Shown here: in pieces, positions 1-8,073 of the stretch
Numbering within the stretch: the first letter of the stretch is position 1
Layout of the letters: each line of letters begins with the position of its first letter
Source of the DNA: Pseudomonas oryzagri
GTDB taxonomy: Bacteria; Pseudomonadota; Gammaproteobacteria; Pseudomonadales; Pseudomonadaceae
Length of the DNA stretch: 64,000 nt
NCBI RefSeq assembly: GCF_020831405.1
Contig: NZ_JAJHPU010000009.1
Span: 1-64,000 of the forward strand
Direction: 5' to 3'
Translations under genes and position numbers: made by a program
Notes under the pieces: model-generated
What the model was told of the DNA's origin: nothing
What the model saw: the letters and a program-made list of their open reading frames with translations, nothing else
Database searches by the model: none

Positions 1-20
1 TCTTCTGTCGCCCAGCTCAT
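1..20 (-). CDS. 5' end of a gene leaving the window, possibly an IS50-like transposase
   Basis: On the minus strand an ATG at position 20 is preceded by a GAGAGG ribosome-binding site 5 nt away. Only six codons are visible (MSWATE). BioD, often found next to bioC, normally starts with a GTDTxVGKT nucleotide-binding loop close to the N-terminus, and the visible residues give no hint of it. The start resembles the tryptophan-containing N-termini of IS4/Tn5-type transposases, and an IS50-like terminal repeat lies 23 bp upstream. The assignment rests on six residues plus context and is weak. Confidence 0.3.
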
Positions 21-42
21 TACTACCTCTCGAGTTCACGCG

Positions 43-61
43 ACTTATGTATAACGCCGAG
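43..61 (-). mobile_element. Putative IS50-like terminal inverted repeat
   Basis: Read on the minus strand this 19-mer matches the IS50 (Tn5) outside end at about 13 of 19 positions, including the core TTATACA-AAGT. Outward of it (position 62 on) lies a REP-type palindrome whose second arm is missing exactly from this junction. Inward lies a ribosome-binding site and a start codon. The element body would lie to the left of the window. The family is inferred from one end only. Confidence 0.45.
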
Positions 62-79
62 CGCCGGAGCGTGGGAGCC
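62..79. repeat. Truncated REP-type palindrome (GCTCCCACGC family)
   Basis: This is one arm and the loop of the palindrome that is complete near 62517-62542 (arms GCTCCCACGC and GCGTGGGAGC, loop TCCG). The second arm is replaced at position 61 by the putative IS end. An IS50-type insertion should leave a 9 bp target duplication starting at position 62, whose partner would be outside the window. Confidence 0.6.
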
Positions 80-87
80 ATCATGCA

Positions 88-882
88 TCACACCCGCCGC
101 AACACCCCGTACACCACCTGCCAGCTGGCCGGCAGGCCCTGTTCGTCACGGAAGCGCTCGTAGGCTTCGAGCAGCGCCAGCACGCGCGCGCGACCGGTGA
201 GGCCGCCGGGACGGCCGGGGTTGAGGTTGTGCGCGCCGAGCGCCTTCAGCTCGTGGGTCAGCTGGCGCAGGTCGCGGTAGTGCAGCACGCGGCGCTCGCT
301 GGTGAGCGTGACCACCTCGAGACCACTGGCCGCGCACAGCGCCTGATAGTCCTCGAAGCGGCGGAAGCGGTTGACGTGGACGAAGCCGTCCACCGCCTGC
401 CAGCTGTCGCGCAGCTCCTGCAAGGTGCCGACGCACAGGCTGGTGAAGGCCAGCACCCCGCCCGGCGCCAGCACGCGGCGCGCCTCGCCGAGCACGGCGG
501 CGAAGTCCGCGCACCACTGCAGGGCCAGGCTGGAGAAGATCAGCTCCTGGCTGGCGGCGGCCAGCGGCAGGCGCTCGGCGTCGCCGCAGACGTAGCGGCT
601 GGCGCCGCCCAGCGGACGGGCGTGGCGCAGCATGCCCTCGGCGATATCCACGGCGGTGCCCTGCCCTTGCGGGAAACGCGCGGCCAGCGCGCGGCTGAAA
701 TGGCCGGTGCCGCTGCCCAGATCGACCCAGTCATGCGGGGCCAGATCGGCCGGCAGGCGCGCCAGCAGCTCGCCACCTACCGCGCGCTGCAGCTCGGCGA
801 CGCTGTCGTAGCTGGCCGCGGCGCGCGAGAAGGAGGCGGCGACCTGGCGCTTGTCCGGCAGATCGGCGGCGGAATCAGTCAT
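88..882 (-). CDS. bioC: BioC, malonyl-ACP O-methyltransferase
   Basis: SAM-dependent methyltransferase that methylates malonyl-ACP so that fatty-acid synthesis can build the pimelate moiety of biotin. About 264 residues, usual for the family. The class I methyltransferase glycine loop [10 protein letters not shown] lies near residue 50, and the SSLALQWC motif characteristic of BioC follows. The open frame extends further upstream, but the start chosen (MTDSAAD) leaves only an 8 bp overlap with bioH, whereas longer versions would run deep into it. It is the last visible gene of a bioB-F-H-C unit. bioD, expected nearby, is not visible. Confidence 0.93.
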   Translation of the reverse strand: MTDSAADLPDKRQVAASFSRAAASYDSVAELQRAVGGELLARLPADLAPHDWVDLGSGTGHFSRALAARFPQGQGTAVDIAEGMLRHARPLGGASRYVCGDAERLPLAAASQELIFSSLALQWCADFAAVLGEARRVLAPGGVLAFTSLCVGTLQELRDSWQAVDGFVHVNRFRRFEDYQALCAASGLEVVTLTSERRVLHYRDLRQLTHELKALGAHNLNPGRPGGLTGRARVLALLEAYERFRDEQGLPASWQVVYGVLRRV

Positions 883-1594
883 CGTCGGCCTCGCGGACGA
901 ACTCGGCGAGCAGCGCGGCCAGCGCCTGCGGCTGCTCGAGGACGAAGGCGTGGCCGCAGCCCTCCAGCACGTCGACCTCGCCGGCCGGTAGCAAGGCCAG
1001 CAGCGCCTCGGCGGCGGCCGGAACCAGGGCGTCCAGCTCGGCCAGCAGGTGCAGTTGCGGCCCGGCGAAGCTCGCCAGCGCCGCGCGGTTGTCCAGCGCG
1101 GCCAGCACGTCCAGGCCGGCGAGCAGTTGCTCCGCCGCCTGAGCCGGCAGGCCCTGCTGCAGCTGGCGACCCAGCGCGCGGGCATCACTGCAGCCCTGGG
1201 CGCAGAGCATGGCGAAGCGCTTGAGGGTGGCGACGGCATCGCTGGCGCAGCCGGCGCGGAAGGCGGCGAAGGTCTCGCTGCCCATGGCGTCCGGCCAGCC
1301 CTCGCGGGCGACGAAGCCGGCGTTGCTGGCCAGGGTGACCAGACCGTTGCAGCGCGCGCCCCGGCGCGCGCCCAGCGCGGCAGCGAGCATGCCGCCCAGC
1401 GACCAGCCGCCCAGCCAGCAGTCGGTGCTCAGGCGGGCGTCCAGCTCGTCCAGCCAGGCCGCGGGATCGTCGGAGGCCAGCGCCGGCAGCTCGGCCAGTT
1501 CGGTCGCCAGGCCCTGTTCGTTCAGGGCGGCGACCAGCGGTTGCAGCGCGGCCGGGCCGAGGCCCCAGCCGGGCAGCAGGATCAGTTTGCTCAT
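875..1594 (-). CDS. bioH: BioH, pimeloyl-ACP methyl ester carboxylesterase
   Basis: Alpha/beta hydrolase that removes the methyl group added by BioC, releasing pimeloyl-ACP for BioF. The nucleophile elbow GWSLGG and a late GCGHAF histidine motif are visible; the N-terminal LLPGWG oxyanion-hole loop is typical. About 239 residues. Two ATGs lie close together: 1600, in a 4 bp ATGA overlap with the bioF stop, and 1594. GAGGA sits almost against the first and about 7 nt before the second, so 1594 is preferred. Overlaps bioC by 8 bp, suggesting coupled translation. Confidence 0.92.
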   Translation of the reverse strand: MSKLILLPGWGLGPAALQPLVAALNEQGLATELAELPALASDDPAAWLDELDARLSTDCWLGGWSLGGMLAAALGARRGARCNGLVTLASNAGFVAREGWPDAMGSETFAAFRAGCASDAVATLKRFAMLCAQGCSDARALGRQLQQGLPAQAAEQLLAGLDVLAALDNRAALASFAGPQLHLLAELDALVPAAAEALLALLPAGEVDVLEGCGHAFVLEQPQALAALLAEFVREADDD

Positions 1595-1596
1595 GG

Positions 1597-2769
1597 TCAT
1601 TCCTCGACCGGGGGTAGCAGCGCCTGGCACTCGCCCAGCGCGGCCAGCAGGCGATCGACCTGCTCGACGCTGTGCGCGGCGGACAGGGTCACGCGCAGGC
1701 GCGCGGTGCCGGCCGGCACGGTGGGCGGGCGGATGGCGCCGACCATCAGGCCGCGCTCGCGCAGCAGGCGGGAGAATTCCACCGCGCGGGCGCTGTCGCC
1801 GATCAGCAGCGGCTGGATCGGCGTCGGGCTGTCCATCAGGGTCAGGCCCAGCTCACTGGCGCCAGCGCGGAAACGCGCGATCAGCGCATTCAGGTGTTCG
1901 CGGCGCCAGCCTTCGCTGCGCAGCAGCTCGAGGCTTTTCAGCGTGGCGCAGGCCACCGCCGGCGGCTGGCTGGTGGTGTAGATGTACGGGCGGGCGAACT
2001 GGATCAGCGTCTCGATCAGCTCAAAGCTGCCGGCGACGAAGGCGCCGGCGGTGCCGAAGGCCTTGCCGAGGGTGCCGACCAGCACCGGCACGTCGTCGAT
2101 GCCCAGGCCAAAGTGCTCGACGATGCCGCCGCCAGTCTTGCCCAGCGGGCCGAAGCCGTGGGCGTCGTCGACCATCACCCAGGCGCCTTTCCGGCGCGCC
2201 GCGGCGCACAGTGCCGGCAGGTCGGCCAGATCGCCGTCCATGCTGAACACGCCATCGGTGACTACCAGACTGTTGCCCTCGGCCTTGTCCAGGCGCTTGG
2301 CCAGGCTCGCGGCGTCGTTGTGCAGGTAGCGCGAGAAGCGCGCGCCGGACAGCAGGCCGGCGTCGAGCAGGGAGGCGTGGTTGAGGCGATCCTCCAGCAC
2401 GCTGTCGCCCTGCCCCACCAGCGCGGTGACCGCGGCGAGGTTGGCCATATAGCCGGTGGAGAACAGCAGCGCGCGCGGCCGGCCGGTGAATTCGGCCAGC
2501 GCCTCTTCGAGCTCATGGTGCGGCTGGCTATGGCCGATCACCAGGTGCGAGGCGCCGCCGCCGACGCCCCATTTGTCCGCGCCCTGCTGCAGGGCGCGGA
2601 TCACCTCGGGGTGGTTGGCCAGGCCCAGGTAGTCGTTGGAGCAGAAGGCCAAGAGCTTTTGTCCGTCGACCACCACCTCCGGGCCCTGCGGGCTTTCGAG
2701 CAGCGGGCGCTGGCGGAACAGGTTGTCCGCCCGGCGGGCGGCGAGACGGGCGGCGAGGTCGAAGGGCAT
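1597..2769 (-). CDS. bioF: BioF, 8-amino-7-oxononanoate synthase
   Basis: PLP-dependent enzyme of the alpha-oxoamine synthase family that condenses pimeloyl-ACP with alanine, the first step of biotin ring assembly. 390 residues, standard length. Visible family motifs: SNDYLGL near residue 45, the glycine-rich [17 protein letters not shown], and the PLP-lysine context GTLGKAFG near residue 240. Downstream of bioB, separated from it by a 23-bp-arm palindrome, and translationally coupled to bioH. Confidence 0.97.
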   Translation of the reverse strand: MPFDLAARLAARRADNLFRQRPLLESPQGPEVVVDGQKLLAFCSNDYLGLANHPEVIRALQQGADKWGVGGGASHLVIGHSQPHHELEEALAEFTGRPRALLFSTGYMANLAAVTALVGQGDSVLEDRLNHASLLDAGLLSGARFSRYLHNDAASLAKRLDKAEGNSLVVTDGVFSMDGDLADLPALCAAARRKGAWVMVDDAHGFGPLGKTGGGIVEHFGLGIDDVPVLVGTLGKAFGTAGAFVAGSFELIETLIQFARPYIYTTSQPPAVACATLKSLELLRSEGWRREHLNALIARFRAGASELGLTLMDSPTPIQPLLIGDSARAVEFSRLLRERGLMVGAIRPPTVPAGTARLRVTLSAAHSVEQVDRLLAALGECQALLPPVEE

Positions 2770-2798
2770 GGCGGCTCGATGCTAGGTAATGCAGGTCG

Positions 2799-2860
2799 CT
2801 GTAGGGGCGAATTCATTCGCCCGACGCGGCTACGTCAGGCGAATGAATTCGCCCCTACAG
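2799..2860. repeat. Long intergenic palindrome, family A, copy 1
   Basis: Perfect 23 bp inverted repeat (arms 2799-2821 and 2838-2860, beginning CTGTAGGGGCGAATTCATTC) around a 16 bp spacer, in the gap between bioB and bioF. A near-identical copy is at 28213-28265. As RNA it would form a strong hairpin inside the bio transcript, which could attenuate or stabilise parts of the message. No run of T follows, so it is not a classical terminator. Confidence 0.85.
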
Positions 2861-2862
2861 AA

Positions 2863-3915
2863 TCAGACGGCAGCGGCGTCGGTGAACAGCTGCGAGTTGC
2901 GCTGCTCGACCAGTGCCTGCTCGATGGCGGCCTGGTGCACCTCGTCGGCATGCTCCTCGCGGGCCTCGGGCTTGATGCCCAGACGCTGGAACAGGCGCAT
3001 GTCGCGCTCGGCCTCGGGGTTGCCGGTGGTCAGCAACTTCTCGCCGTAGAAGATCGAGTTGGCGCCGGCCAGGAAGGCCAGCGACTGCATCTGCTCGTTC
3101 ATCTGCTCGCGGCCGGCGGACAGGCGCACGTGCGACTGCGGCATGAGGATGCGCGCCACGGCCAGGGTACGGATGAAGTCGAACGGATCGACGTCCTCGG
3201 CCTCGGCCAGCGGGGTGCCCTTGACCTTCACCAGCATGTTGATCGGCACCGACTCCGGGTGCTCGGGCAGGTTGGCCAGCTGGATCAACAGGCCCAGACG
3301 GTCGTCCAGCGACTCGCCCATGCCGAGGATGCCGCCGGAGCAGATCTTCATGCCCGCCTCGCGCACGTAGCCGAGGGTCTGCAGGCGCTCGGCGTAGGTG
3401 CGGGTGGTGATGATATTGCCGTAGAACTCCGGCGAGGTATCGAGGTTGTGGTTGTAGTAGTCCAGGCCGGCGTCGGCCAGGGCCATGGTCTGCTCCTGGT
3501 CGAGGGTGCCCAGGGTCATGCAGGTCTCCAGGCCCATGGCCTTGACGCCCTTGACCATCTCCAGCACGTAGGGCATGTCCTTGGCGCTCGGATGCTTCCA
3601 GGCGGCGCCCATGCAGAAGCGGGTCGAGCCGATGGCCTTGGCCTCGGCGGCGGCCTTGAGCACCTTCTGCACTTCCATCAGCTTCTCTTTGTCGAGGCCG
3701 GTGTTGTAGTGGCCGGACTGCGGGCAGTACTTGCAGTCTTCCGGGCAGGCGCCGGTCTTGATCGACAGCAGGGTCGACACCTGCACCTCGTTGGGGTTGA
3801 AGTGCTGGCGGTGCACACCCTGGGCCTGGAAGATCAGGTCGTTGAACGGCTGGGCGAACAGGGCGCGGACCTCGTCGAGGGTCCAGTCGTGGCGCAGGGA
3901 AGCGTTGGCACTCAT
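2863..3915 (-). CDS. bioB: BioB, biotin synthase (radical SAM)
   Basis: Radical-SAM enzyme that inserts sulfur into dethiobiotin, the last step of biotin synthesis. The [4Fe-4S]-binding motif CxxxCxxC is C57, C61, C64 in the stretch ACPEDCKYC. About 350 residues from the start [11 protein letters not shown], close to the E. coli length; AGGA lies about 10 nt upstream. The frame is open to 4041 but no ribosome-binding site or family similarity supports that extension. First gene of the bio unit, divergent from a comF-like gene across a region carrying a BirA-like operator. Confidence 0.97.
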   Translation of the reverse strand: MSANASLRHDWTLDEVRALFAQPFNDLIFQAQGVHRQHFNPNEVQVSTLLSIKTGACPEDCKYCPQSGHYNTGLDKEKLMEVQKVLKAAAEAKAIGSTRFCMGAAWKHPSAKDMPYVLEMVKGVKAMGLETCMTLGTLDQEQTMALADAGLDYYNHNLDTSPEFYGNIITTRTYAERLQTLGYVREAGMKICSGGILGMGESLDDRLGLLIQLANLPEHPESVPINMLVKVKGTPLAEAEDVDPFDFIRTLAVARILMPQSHVRLSAGREQMNEQMQSLAFLAGANSIFYGEKLLTTGNPEAERDMRLFQRLGIKPEAREEHADEVHQAAIEQALVEQRNSQLFTDAAAV

Positions 3916-3995
3916 GGGGCGGTGTTCCTGGTTGGCGGGGCGGCGCATGGCGGACAGCGGCCCTGCTAGAGTGGCAGGGCGGCATGGATGGCCGC

Positions 3996-4020
3996 ATCTT
4001 CTCCGGGCGGCGGAGAAGAT
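3996..4020. promoter_or_regulatory. Perfect 10 bp inverted repeat upstream of bioB
   Basis: Arms ATCTTCTCCG (3996-4005) and CGGAGAAGAT (4011-4020) with a 5 nt loop. On the minus strand a TTGACA hexamer precedes it (revcomp of 4020-4025) and the right part of the repeat provides only a poor -10, so it may be an operator overlapping the bioB promoter or a hairpin in the 5' leader. Its role is unknown. Confidence 0.6.
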
Positions 4021-4050
4021 GTCAACTGCAGGGAAAATCATGGTTTACCA
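4019..4050. promoter_or_regulatory. Candidate BirA (biotin repressor) operator
   Basis: The known proteobacterial BirA site is TTGTAAACC, 14-16 nt, GGTTTACAA. Here ATGTCAACT (4019-4027, 6 of 9 matches), a 14 nt spacer, and GGTTTACCA (4042-4050, 8 of 9 matches) lie between divergent bioB and comF. Position and spacing fit biotin control of bioB. The right half-site overlaps the first codons of the comF-like gene. Confidence 0.6.
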
Positions 4051-4795
4051 ATGGACAAAAAATAACCTATTCAACGTGAGCGCCGCCCTGACCCGGCTGC
4101 GCCTCGCCGCCGGCGCCTCCGCCTGTCTGCTCTGCGACCTGCCCGCCGACACCGCCCACGCCCTGTGCGGCGCCTGTCAGGACGAGTTGCCCTGGCTCGG
4201 CGCGCATTGCAGCGTGTGCGCCCTGCCGCTGCCGGCGGCGGGGCTGACCTGCGCGCACTGCCTGCGCCGCATGCCCAGCTTTACCCGGGTCGAGGCGCCG
4301 TGGCGCTATGCCTTCCCGGTCGATGCGCTGATCACCCGCTTCAAGCACCAGGGCGCCTGGCCGCTGGGCCGCCTGCTCGGCGAGCTGCTCGCCGAGCACC
4401 TGCGCCACGCCCATCTGGAGGGCCTGCCGCGCCCCGAATTGCTGTTGCCGGTGCCGCTGGCCGCGCAGCGCCTGCGCCTGCGCGGCTTCAACCAGGCGGC
4501 GCTGCTGGCGCGCTGGCTGGGCGGGTCGCTGCGCATCGCGGTGGACGACGACCTGCTGCGCCGCCCGCGCGACACCGCCGCCCAGCAGGCGCTGGACGCT
4601 GCGGCGCGCAAACGCAACCTGCGCAGCGCCTTCGCCCTGGCCGATCCGCGACTAGTGGCCGGCCGCCACCTGGCGCTGGTCGACGACGTGCTGACCACCG
4701 GCGCCACCGCCGAGGCGCTCGCCCACCTGCTGCGCCAGGCCGGTGCGGCGCGGGTGGACGTCTATTGCCTGGCGCGCACGCCGGCGCCGGCCTGA
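4040..4795 (+). CDS. comF: ComF family phosphoribosyltransferase-like protein
   Basis: Homologue of ComF/GntX, a family linked to DNA uptake and use. N-terminal zinc-ribbon-like cysteine pairs (CLLC...CGAC, then CSVC...CAHC) in the first 90 residues precede a type I phosphoribosyltransferase domain whose PRPP-binding motif [11 protein letters not shown] is near the C-terminus. About 251 residues, the family length. The start MVYQW is preceded by AGGG about 6 nt away, although this ATG lies inside the candidate BirA operator. The frame is open far upstream, antisense to bioB, which is not credible as coding. The exact start is uncertain. Confidence 0.88.
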   Translation: MVYQWTKNNLFNVSAALTRLRLAAGASACLLCDLPADTAHALCGACQDELPWLGAHCSVCALPLPAAGLTCAHCLRRMPSFTRVEAPWRYAFPVDALITRFKHQGAWPLGRLLGELLAEHLRHAHLEGLPRPELLLPVPLAAQRLRLRGFNQAALLARWLGGSLRIAVDDDLLRRPRDTAAQQALDAAARKRNLRSAFALADPRLVAGRHLALVDDVLTTGATAEALAHLLRQAGAARVDVYCLARTPAPA

Positions 4796-4868
4796 AGGCG
4801 GCCCGCCGCTGGTCTACGCTTGGCGCAGAGGGAACGCATCGACCACACCAGGCCGGGGGAATACAGTC

Positions 4869-5048
4869 ATGACCATCGTCCATTGCCGCGAATGCCACCA
4901 GGACGTCGAGCGCCACGCCAAGACCTGCCCGCACTGCCACGCCGAGATCCCCGGCGAGAGCAAGCTGCTGCTGGCGGCCAAGTACGCGCTGTTCTTCGTC
5001 ATCCTCGCCGCGCTGATCTACGTGCTGTTCAACTTCGTCGGCGGTTGA
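4869..5048 (+). CDS. Small zinc-ribbon, single-pass membrane protein
   Basis: 59 residues. Two CxxC-type pairs (CRECHQD... and CPHC) in the first 25 residues form a zinc-ribbon, followed by a charged linker and one hydrophobic helix (about residues 35-56, ALFFVILAALIYVLFNF). A GGGGGA ribosome-binding site lies 8 nt before the ATG, and codon use matches the neighbours. No function is known to me. It follows comF by 73 bp on the same strand and may be cotranscribed with it. The intact cysteine pairs argue that it is a real gene. Confidence 0.8.
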   Translation: MTIVHCRECHQDVERHAKTCPHCHAEIPGESKLLLAAKYALFFVILAALIYVLFNFVGG

Positions 5049-5093
5049 GCGCCAACGGGCCGGACCAAGGCAATCGTCGATCCCGGGCCGTCC

Positions 5094-5124
5094 CTATACC
5101 TGATCGACCGCCCCTCAGGTATAG
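5094..5124. promoter_or_regulatory. 10 bp inverted repeat upstream of srkA
   Basis: Arms CTATACCTGA (5094-5103) and TCAGGTATAG (5115-5124) around an 11 nt spacer, 75 bp before the srkA start. No T-run follows, so an operator is more likely than a terminator. The binding factor is not known. Confidence 0.5.
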
Positions 5125-5199
5125 AGGCACTGACCCTGCGCGCCAGGCAAAACCATGACGGCAAGGGGTACACTCCCAGGCCTCTGCCTGGAGCCCGTC

Positions 5200-6174
5200 A
5201 TGAGCCATCCCTTCGCCACCCTCACTCCCGATCTGGTGCTGGACGCCGTGGAAAGCCTCGGCTTTCTCAGCGACGCCCGCGTGCTGGCGCTGAACAGCTA
5301 CGAGAACCGCGTCTACCAGGTGGGCATCGAGGACGAGGTGCCGCTGATCGCCAAGTTCTATCGTCCCGCGCGCTGGAGCGATGCGGCGATCCGCGAGGAG
5401 CATGCCTTCAGCTTCGAGCTTGAGGCCCATGAGGTACCGGTGGTGGCGCCGCTGCTGGTCGACGGCGACAGCCTGTTCGAGCACGCCGGTTTCCGCTTCG
5501 CGCTGTTCCCGCGCCGCGGCGGCCACGCCCCGGAGCCGGGCAACCTCGACCAGCTGTACCGCTTCGGCCAGCTGCTCGGCCGCCTGCACGCCATCGGCGC
5601 CAGCCGGCCGTTCGCCCACCGCGAGGCGCTGACGGTGAGCAACTTCGGCCACGAATCGCTGGCCACCCTGCTCGACGGCAACTTTATTCCCGCCAGCCTG
5701 CTGCCGGCCTACCACTCGGTGGCGCGCGACCTGCTGGCACGTCTGGACGAGCTGTTCGCCCGCGTCGAATACGCCCCGATCCGCCTGCACGGGGACTGCC
5801 ATCCCGGCAACCTGCTGCTGCGCGACGAGCAGTTCCACATCGTCGACCTCGACGACTGCCGCACGGGCCCGGCGGTGCAGGACCTGTGGATGCTGCTGGC
5901 CGGCGACCGCCAGGAGCGCCTGCGGCAGATCAGCGAGCTGATCGACGGCTACCAGGAATTCCACGACTTCGCGCCGCGCGAGCTGGCGCTGATCGAGGGC
6001 CTGCGCAGCCTGCGCCTGATCCACTACAGCGCCTGGCTGGCGCGGCGCTGGGACGATCCGGCGTTCCCGGCCAGCTTCCCGTGGTTCGGCAGCGAACGCT
6101 ACTGGGGCGAGCAGGTGCTGACCCTGCGCGAACAGCTGGCCGCGCTCGACGAGGAGCCGCTGCGCCTCTACTAA
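5200..6174 (+). CDS. srkA: SrkA (YihE) stress response serine/threonine kinase
   Basis: Cytosolic kinase of the APH/choline-kinase fold, in E. coli reported to phosphorylate protein Ser/Thr and to protect against stress-induced death. 324 residues. Catalytic-loop motif LHGDCHPGNLL near residue 200 and metal-binding HIVDLDDCRTGP about 20 residues later are intact; IAKFYRPARW near residue 53 holds the ATP-contacting lysine. Start MSHPF is chosen over an upstream ATG in frame because homologues begin this way. Upstream lies a 10 bp inverted repeat. In related genomes it is commonly near comF and rarD, as here. Confidence 0.93.
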   Translation: MSHPFATLTPDLVLDAVESLGFLSDARVLALNSYENRVYQVGIEDEVPLIAKFYRPARWSDAAIREEHAFSFELEAHEVPVVAPLLVDGDSLFEHAGFRFALFPRRGGHAPEPGNLDQLYRFGQLLGRLHAIGASRPFAHREALTVSNFGHESLATLLDGNFIPASLLPAYHSVARDLLARLDELFARVEYAPIRLHGDCHPGNLLLRDEQFHIVDLDDCRTGPAVQDLWMLLAGDRQERLRQISELIDGYQEFHDFAPRELALIEGLRSLRLIHYSAWLARRWDDPAFPASFPWFGSERYWGEQVLTLREQLAALDEEPLRLY

Positions 6175-6322
6175 TTTGTGGTCCCTCCCGGGCTGTAAGG
6201 AAAAGCTGACGGCCGGCTGCCGGCCGGTCGCCGCCAGGTCGCGTCGAGGACAGACAGCCCCGCCGCCACGCACTAGAATGGTGCGACAAAATACTTAGCT
6301 TCCTAAATTTCAGGAGCCTTGC

Positions 6323-7207
6323 ATGACCACCGCCAACCCGCGTCGCGGGTATCTCCTCGGCCTGACCGCCTACGTCATCTGGGGCCTGTTTCCGCTCTAC
6401 TTCAAGCTCCTGGCGAGCATCCCCGCGCTGGAGATCGTCGTCCACCGCGTGCTCTGGTCGGCGCTCGGCGCCGCGCTCCTGCTGCTGCTCTGGCGTCACC
6501 CCGGCTGGTGGCGCGAGCTGCGCGACAACCCGCAGCGCCTGGGCGTGCTCACCCTGTCCGGCCTGCTGATCGCCTGCAACTGGCTGATCTACGTGTGGGC
6601 GGTGAACAACGCGCACATGGTCGAGGCCAGCCTCGGCTACTACATCAATCCGCTGATCAACGTGCTGCTCGGCCTGCTGCTGCTCGGCGAGCGCCTGCGC
6701 CGCCTGCAGTGGCTGGCGGTGGCGCTGGCCGCCGTCGGCGTCGCCCAGCAGGTCTGGCAGCTCGGCAGCCTGCCCTGGGTGTCGCTGCTGCTGGCGCTGT
6801 CGTTCGCCTTCTACGGACTGCTGCGCAAGCGCGCGCCGGTGGCGGCGCTGCCGGGCCTGGCGGTGGAAACCTGGCTGCTGCTGCCGCTGGCGCTCGGCTG
6901 GCTGTGGCTGCATCCGGACGCCGGCAGCAGCCAGCAGGCGTTCTGGAGCAGCCCGCAGGCCTGGTGGCTGGCCATGGCCGGGCCGGTCACCGTGCTGCCG
7001 CTGCTGTGCTTCAACGCCGCCGCGCGCCACCTGCCCTACGCCACCCTGGGCTTCCTGCAGTACCTGGCGCCGACCCTGGTGCTGCTGCAGGCGGTGTTCT
7101 TCTTCGGCGAGACGCTGGAGCCGGCCCGCCTGCTGGCCTTCGCCTGCATCTGGGCGGCGCTGGTGGTGTACAGCCTGGACGCCGGCCTGGCCCTGCGCCG
7201 CGCCTGA
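6323..7207 (+). CDS. rarD: RarD, EamA-family transporter
   Basis: Inner-membrane permease of the drug/metabolite transporter superfamily, named for a chloramphenicol-sensitivity phenotype; substrate not established. 294 residues with about ten predicted hydrophobic helices and two EamA halves. N-terminal motif GLTAYVIWGLFPLYFKLL and the VNNAHMVEASLGYYINPL segment are characteristic of RarD. CAGGAG lies 7 nt before the ATG. A short A/T-rich segment just upstream (6288-6310) may contain its promoter. Confidence 0.92.
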   Translation: MTTANPRRGYLLGLTAYVIWGLFPLYFKLLASIPALEIVVHRVLWSALGAALLLLLWRHPGWWRELRDNPQRLGVLTLSGLLIACNWLIYVWAVNNAHMVEASLGYYINPLINVLLGLLLLGERLRRLQWLAVALAAVGVAQQVWQLGSLPWVSLLLALSFAFYGLLRKRAPVAALPGLAVETWLLLPLALGWLWLHPDAGSSQQAFWSSPQAWWLAMAGPVTVLPLLCFNAAARHLPYATLGFLQYLAPTLVLLQAVFFFGETLEPARLLAFACIWAALVVYSLDAGLALRRA

Positions 7208-7270
7208 GCATTTTTCGAGCAATCCCGTGCAGGCCGCGCCGGCCGTGGCCTACGCGGCCTTGCCCCAAGC

Positions 7271-7836
7271 TTATCCACACCCTGATCCCCGGCGGATGTG
7301 CACAAGCCGGCCGGCCTTCGGCTGATCAAAAAACGACCAAACGCCCGCCAAGCCCCGCCGCCGCTGCGCCCCGGCCATCCATCCCGAGCTTATCCACAGG
7401 CTGATCCCCCGCAATGGGGGAAAAACCCGCCCGCGCATCCCTCGAAGCGTGCTGCACAAAAAACGTACACCTCGCTGCAGGCCGCGCCGTGCGTGGCCTG
7501 CAGCAAGCTGCCCGCAGTTTGTCCACACCCTGATCCACGCCCCGTGTGGACAACCGCCGCGCTGTGCACAACGGCCAATACCGCCTCTTGGATGACTTTT
7601 CCACACCCCGGACGCCACAAAGCGCGCAAAAAATCGCCAAGCCTCGCCAGGCCCCGGCGCATCTGGCCTGCGCCGAGGGCTCCAGAGCTTATCCACAGGG
7701 GCATCCACGCCCGCCGTGCATAACCCGAACTGGCCTGATCAAAAACCGCACAGTCGCCTGCAGGCCGCGTGGCGTCTGGCCTGCAGCGCTATGCCCAAGG
7801 CTTGTCCACAGCCCCATCCACGCCAAACGTGGACAA
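7271..7836. repeat. Array of five 35 bp modules of paired, inverted DnaA-box-like 9-mers
   Basis: Within the gene-free interval 7208-8073 five modules begin at 7271, 7390, 7519, 7689 and 7802. Each has a plus-strand 9-mer TTATCCACA (7271, 7390, 7689) or TTGTCCACA (7519, 7802), then 17 nt usually containing GATCC or CATCC, then an inverted partner exactly 26 nt on: TGTGCACAA at 7297, TGTGGACAA at 7545, CGTGGACAA at 7828, with degenerate partners at 7416 and 7715. TTATCCACA is the consensus high-affinity DnaA box. Extra boxes TTTTCCACA (7597, and 7907 inverted), A-tracts at about 7325, 7457, 7628 and 7740, and two CTGCAGGCC...GGCCTGCAG hairpins (7475-7503, 7758-7786), each 15 nt before a module, complete the pattern. 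The hairpin-module unit recurs at exactly 283 bp. Confidence 0.85.
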
Positions 7837-7996
7837 CCCGACCAGCGGCGCTGCCGCGTCGTCGCGCGCCGGGTCCGGACGGAACCTGAAGATGCCCGCG
7901 TGCGCCTGTGGAAAACCGCCGGCGGGCCTTGAGTAGCGGTTTTCCCCGACTTTTGTCGAAGGCCGACCGGCCTTCGTGCATTTCCCGAACGGCATC

Positions 7997-8024
7997 ATGT
8001 AGTATGTCGCGGCTCGGACTACAT
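7997..8024. promoter_or_regulatory. Inverted repeat just upstream of glcB
   Basis: Arms ATGTAGT (7997-8003) and ACTACAT (8018-8024) around a 14 nt spacer, 50 bp before the glcB start. A further GC-rich palindrome CGAAGGCCG/CGGCCTTCG is at 7958-7977. Either could be an operator or part of the leader; no regulator is identified here. Confidence 0.45.
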
Positions 8025-8073
8025 AACGGCGTGGCCGCGGTCCGATGCGACTCCCAACAGAGTGAGGCAAGCA

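Noticed and set aside
7271-7836. DnaA-box module array considered as a CRISPR array
   Set aside because: Spacing between modules varies (119, 129, 170, 113 bp), repeats are internally symmetrical and diverged, and there are no cas genes in the window.
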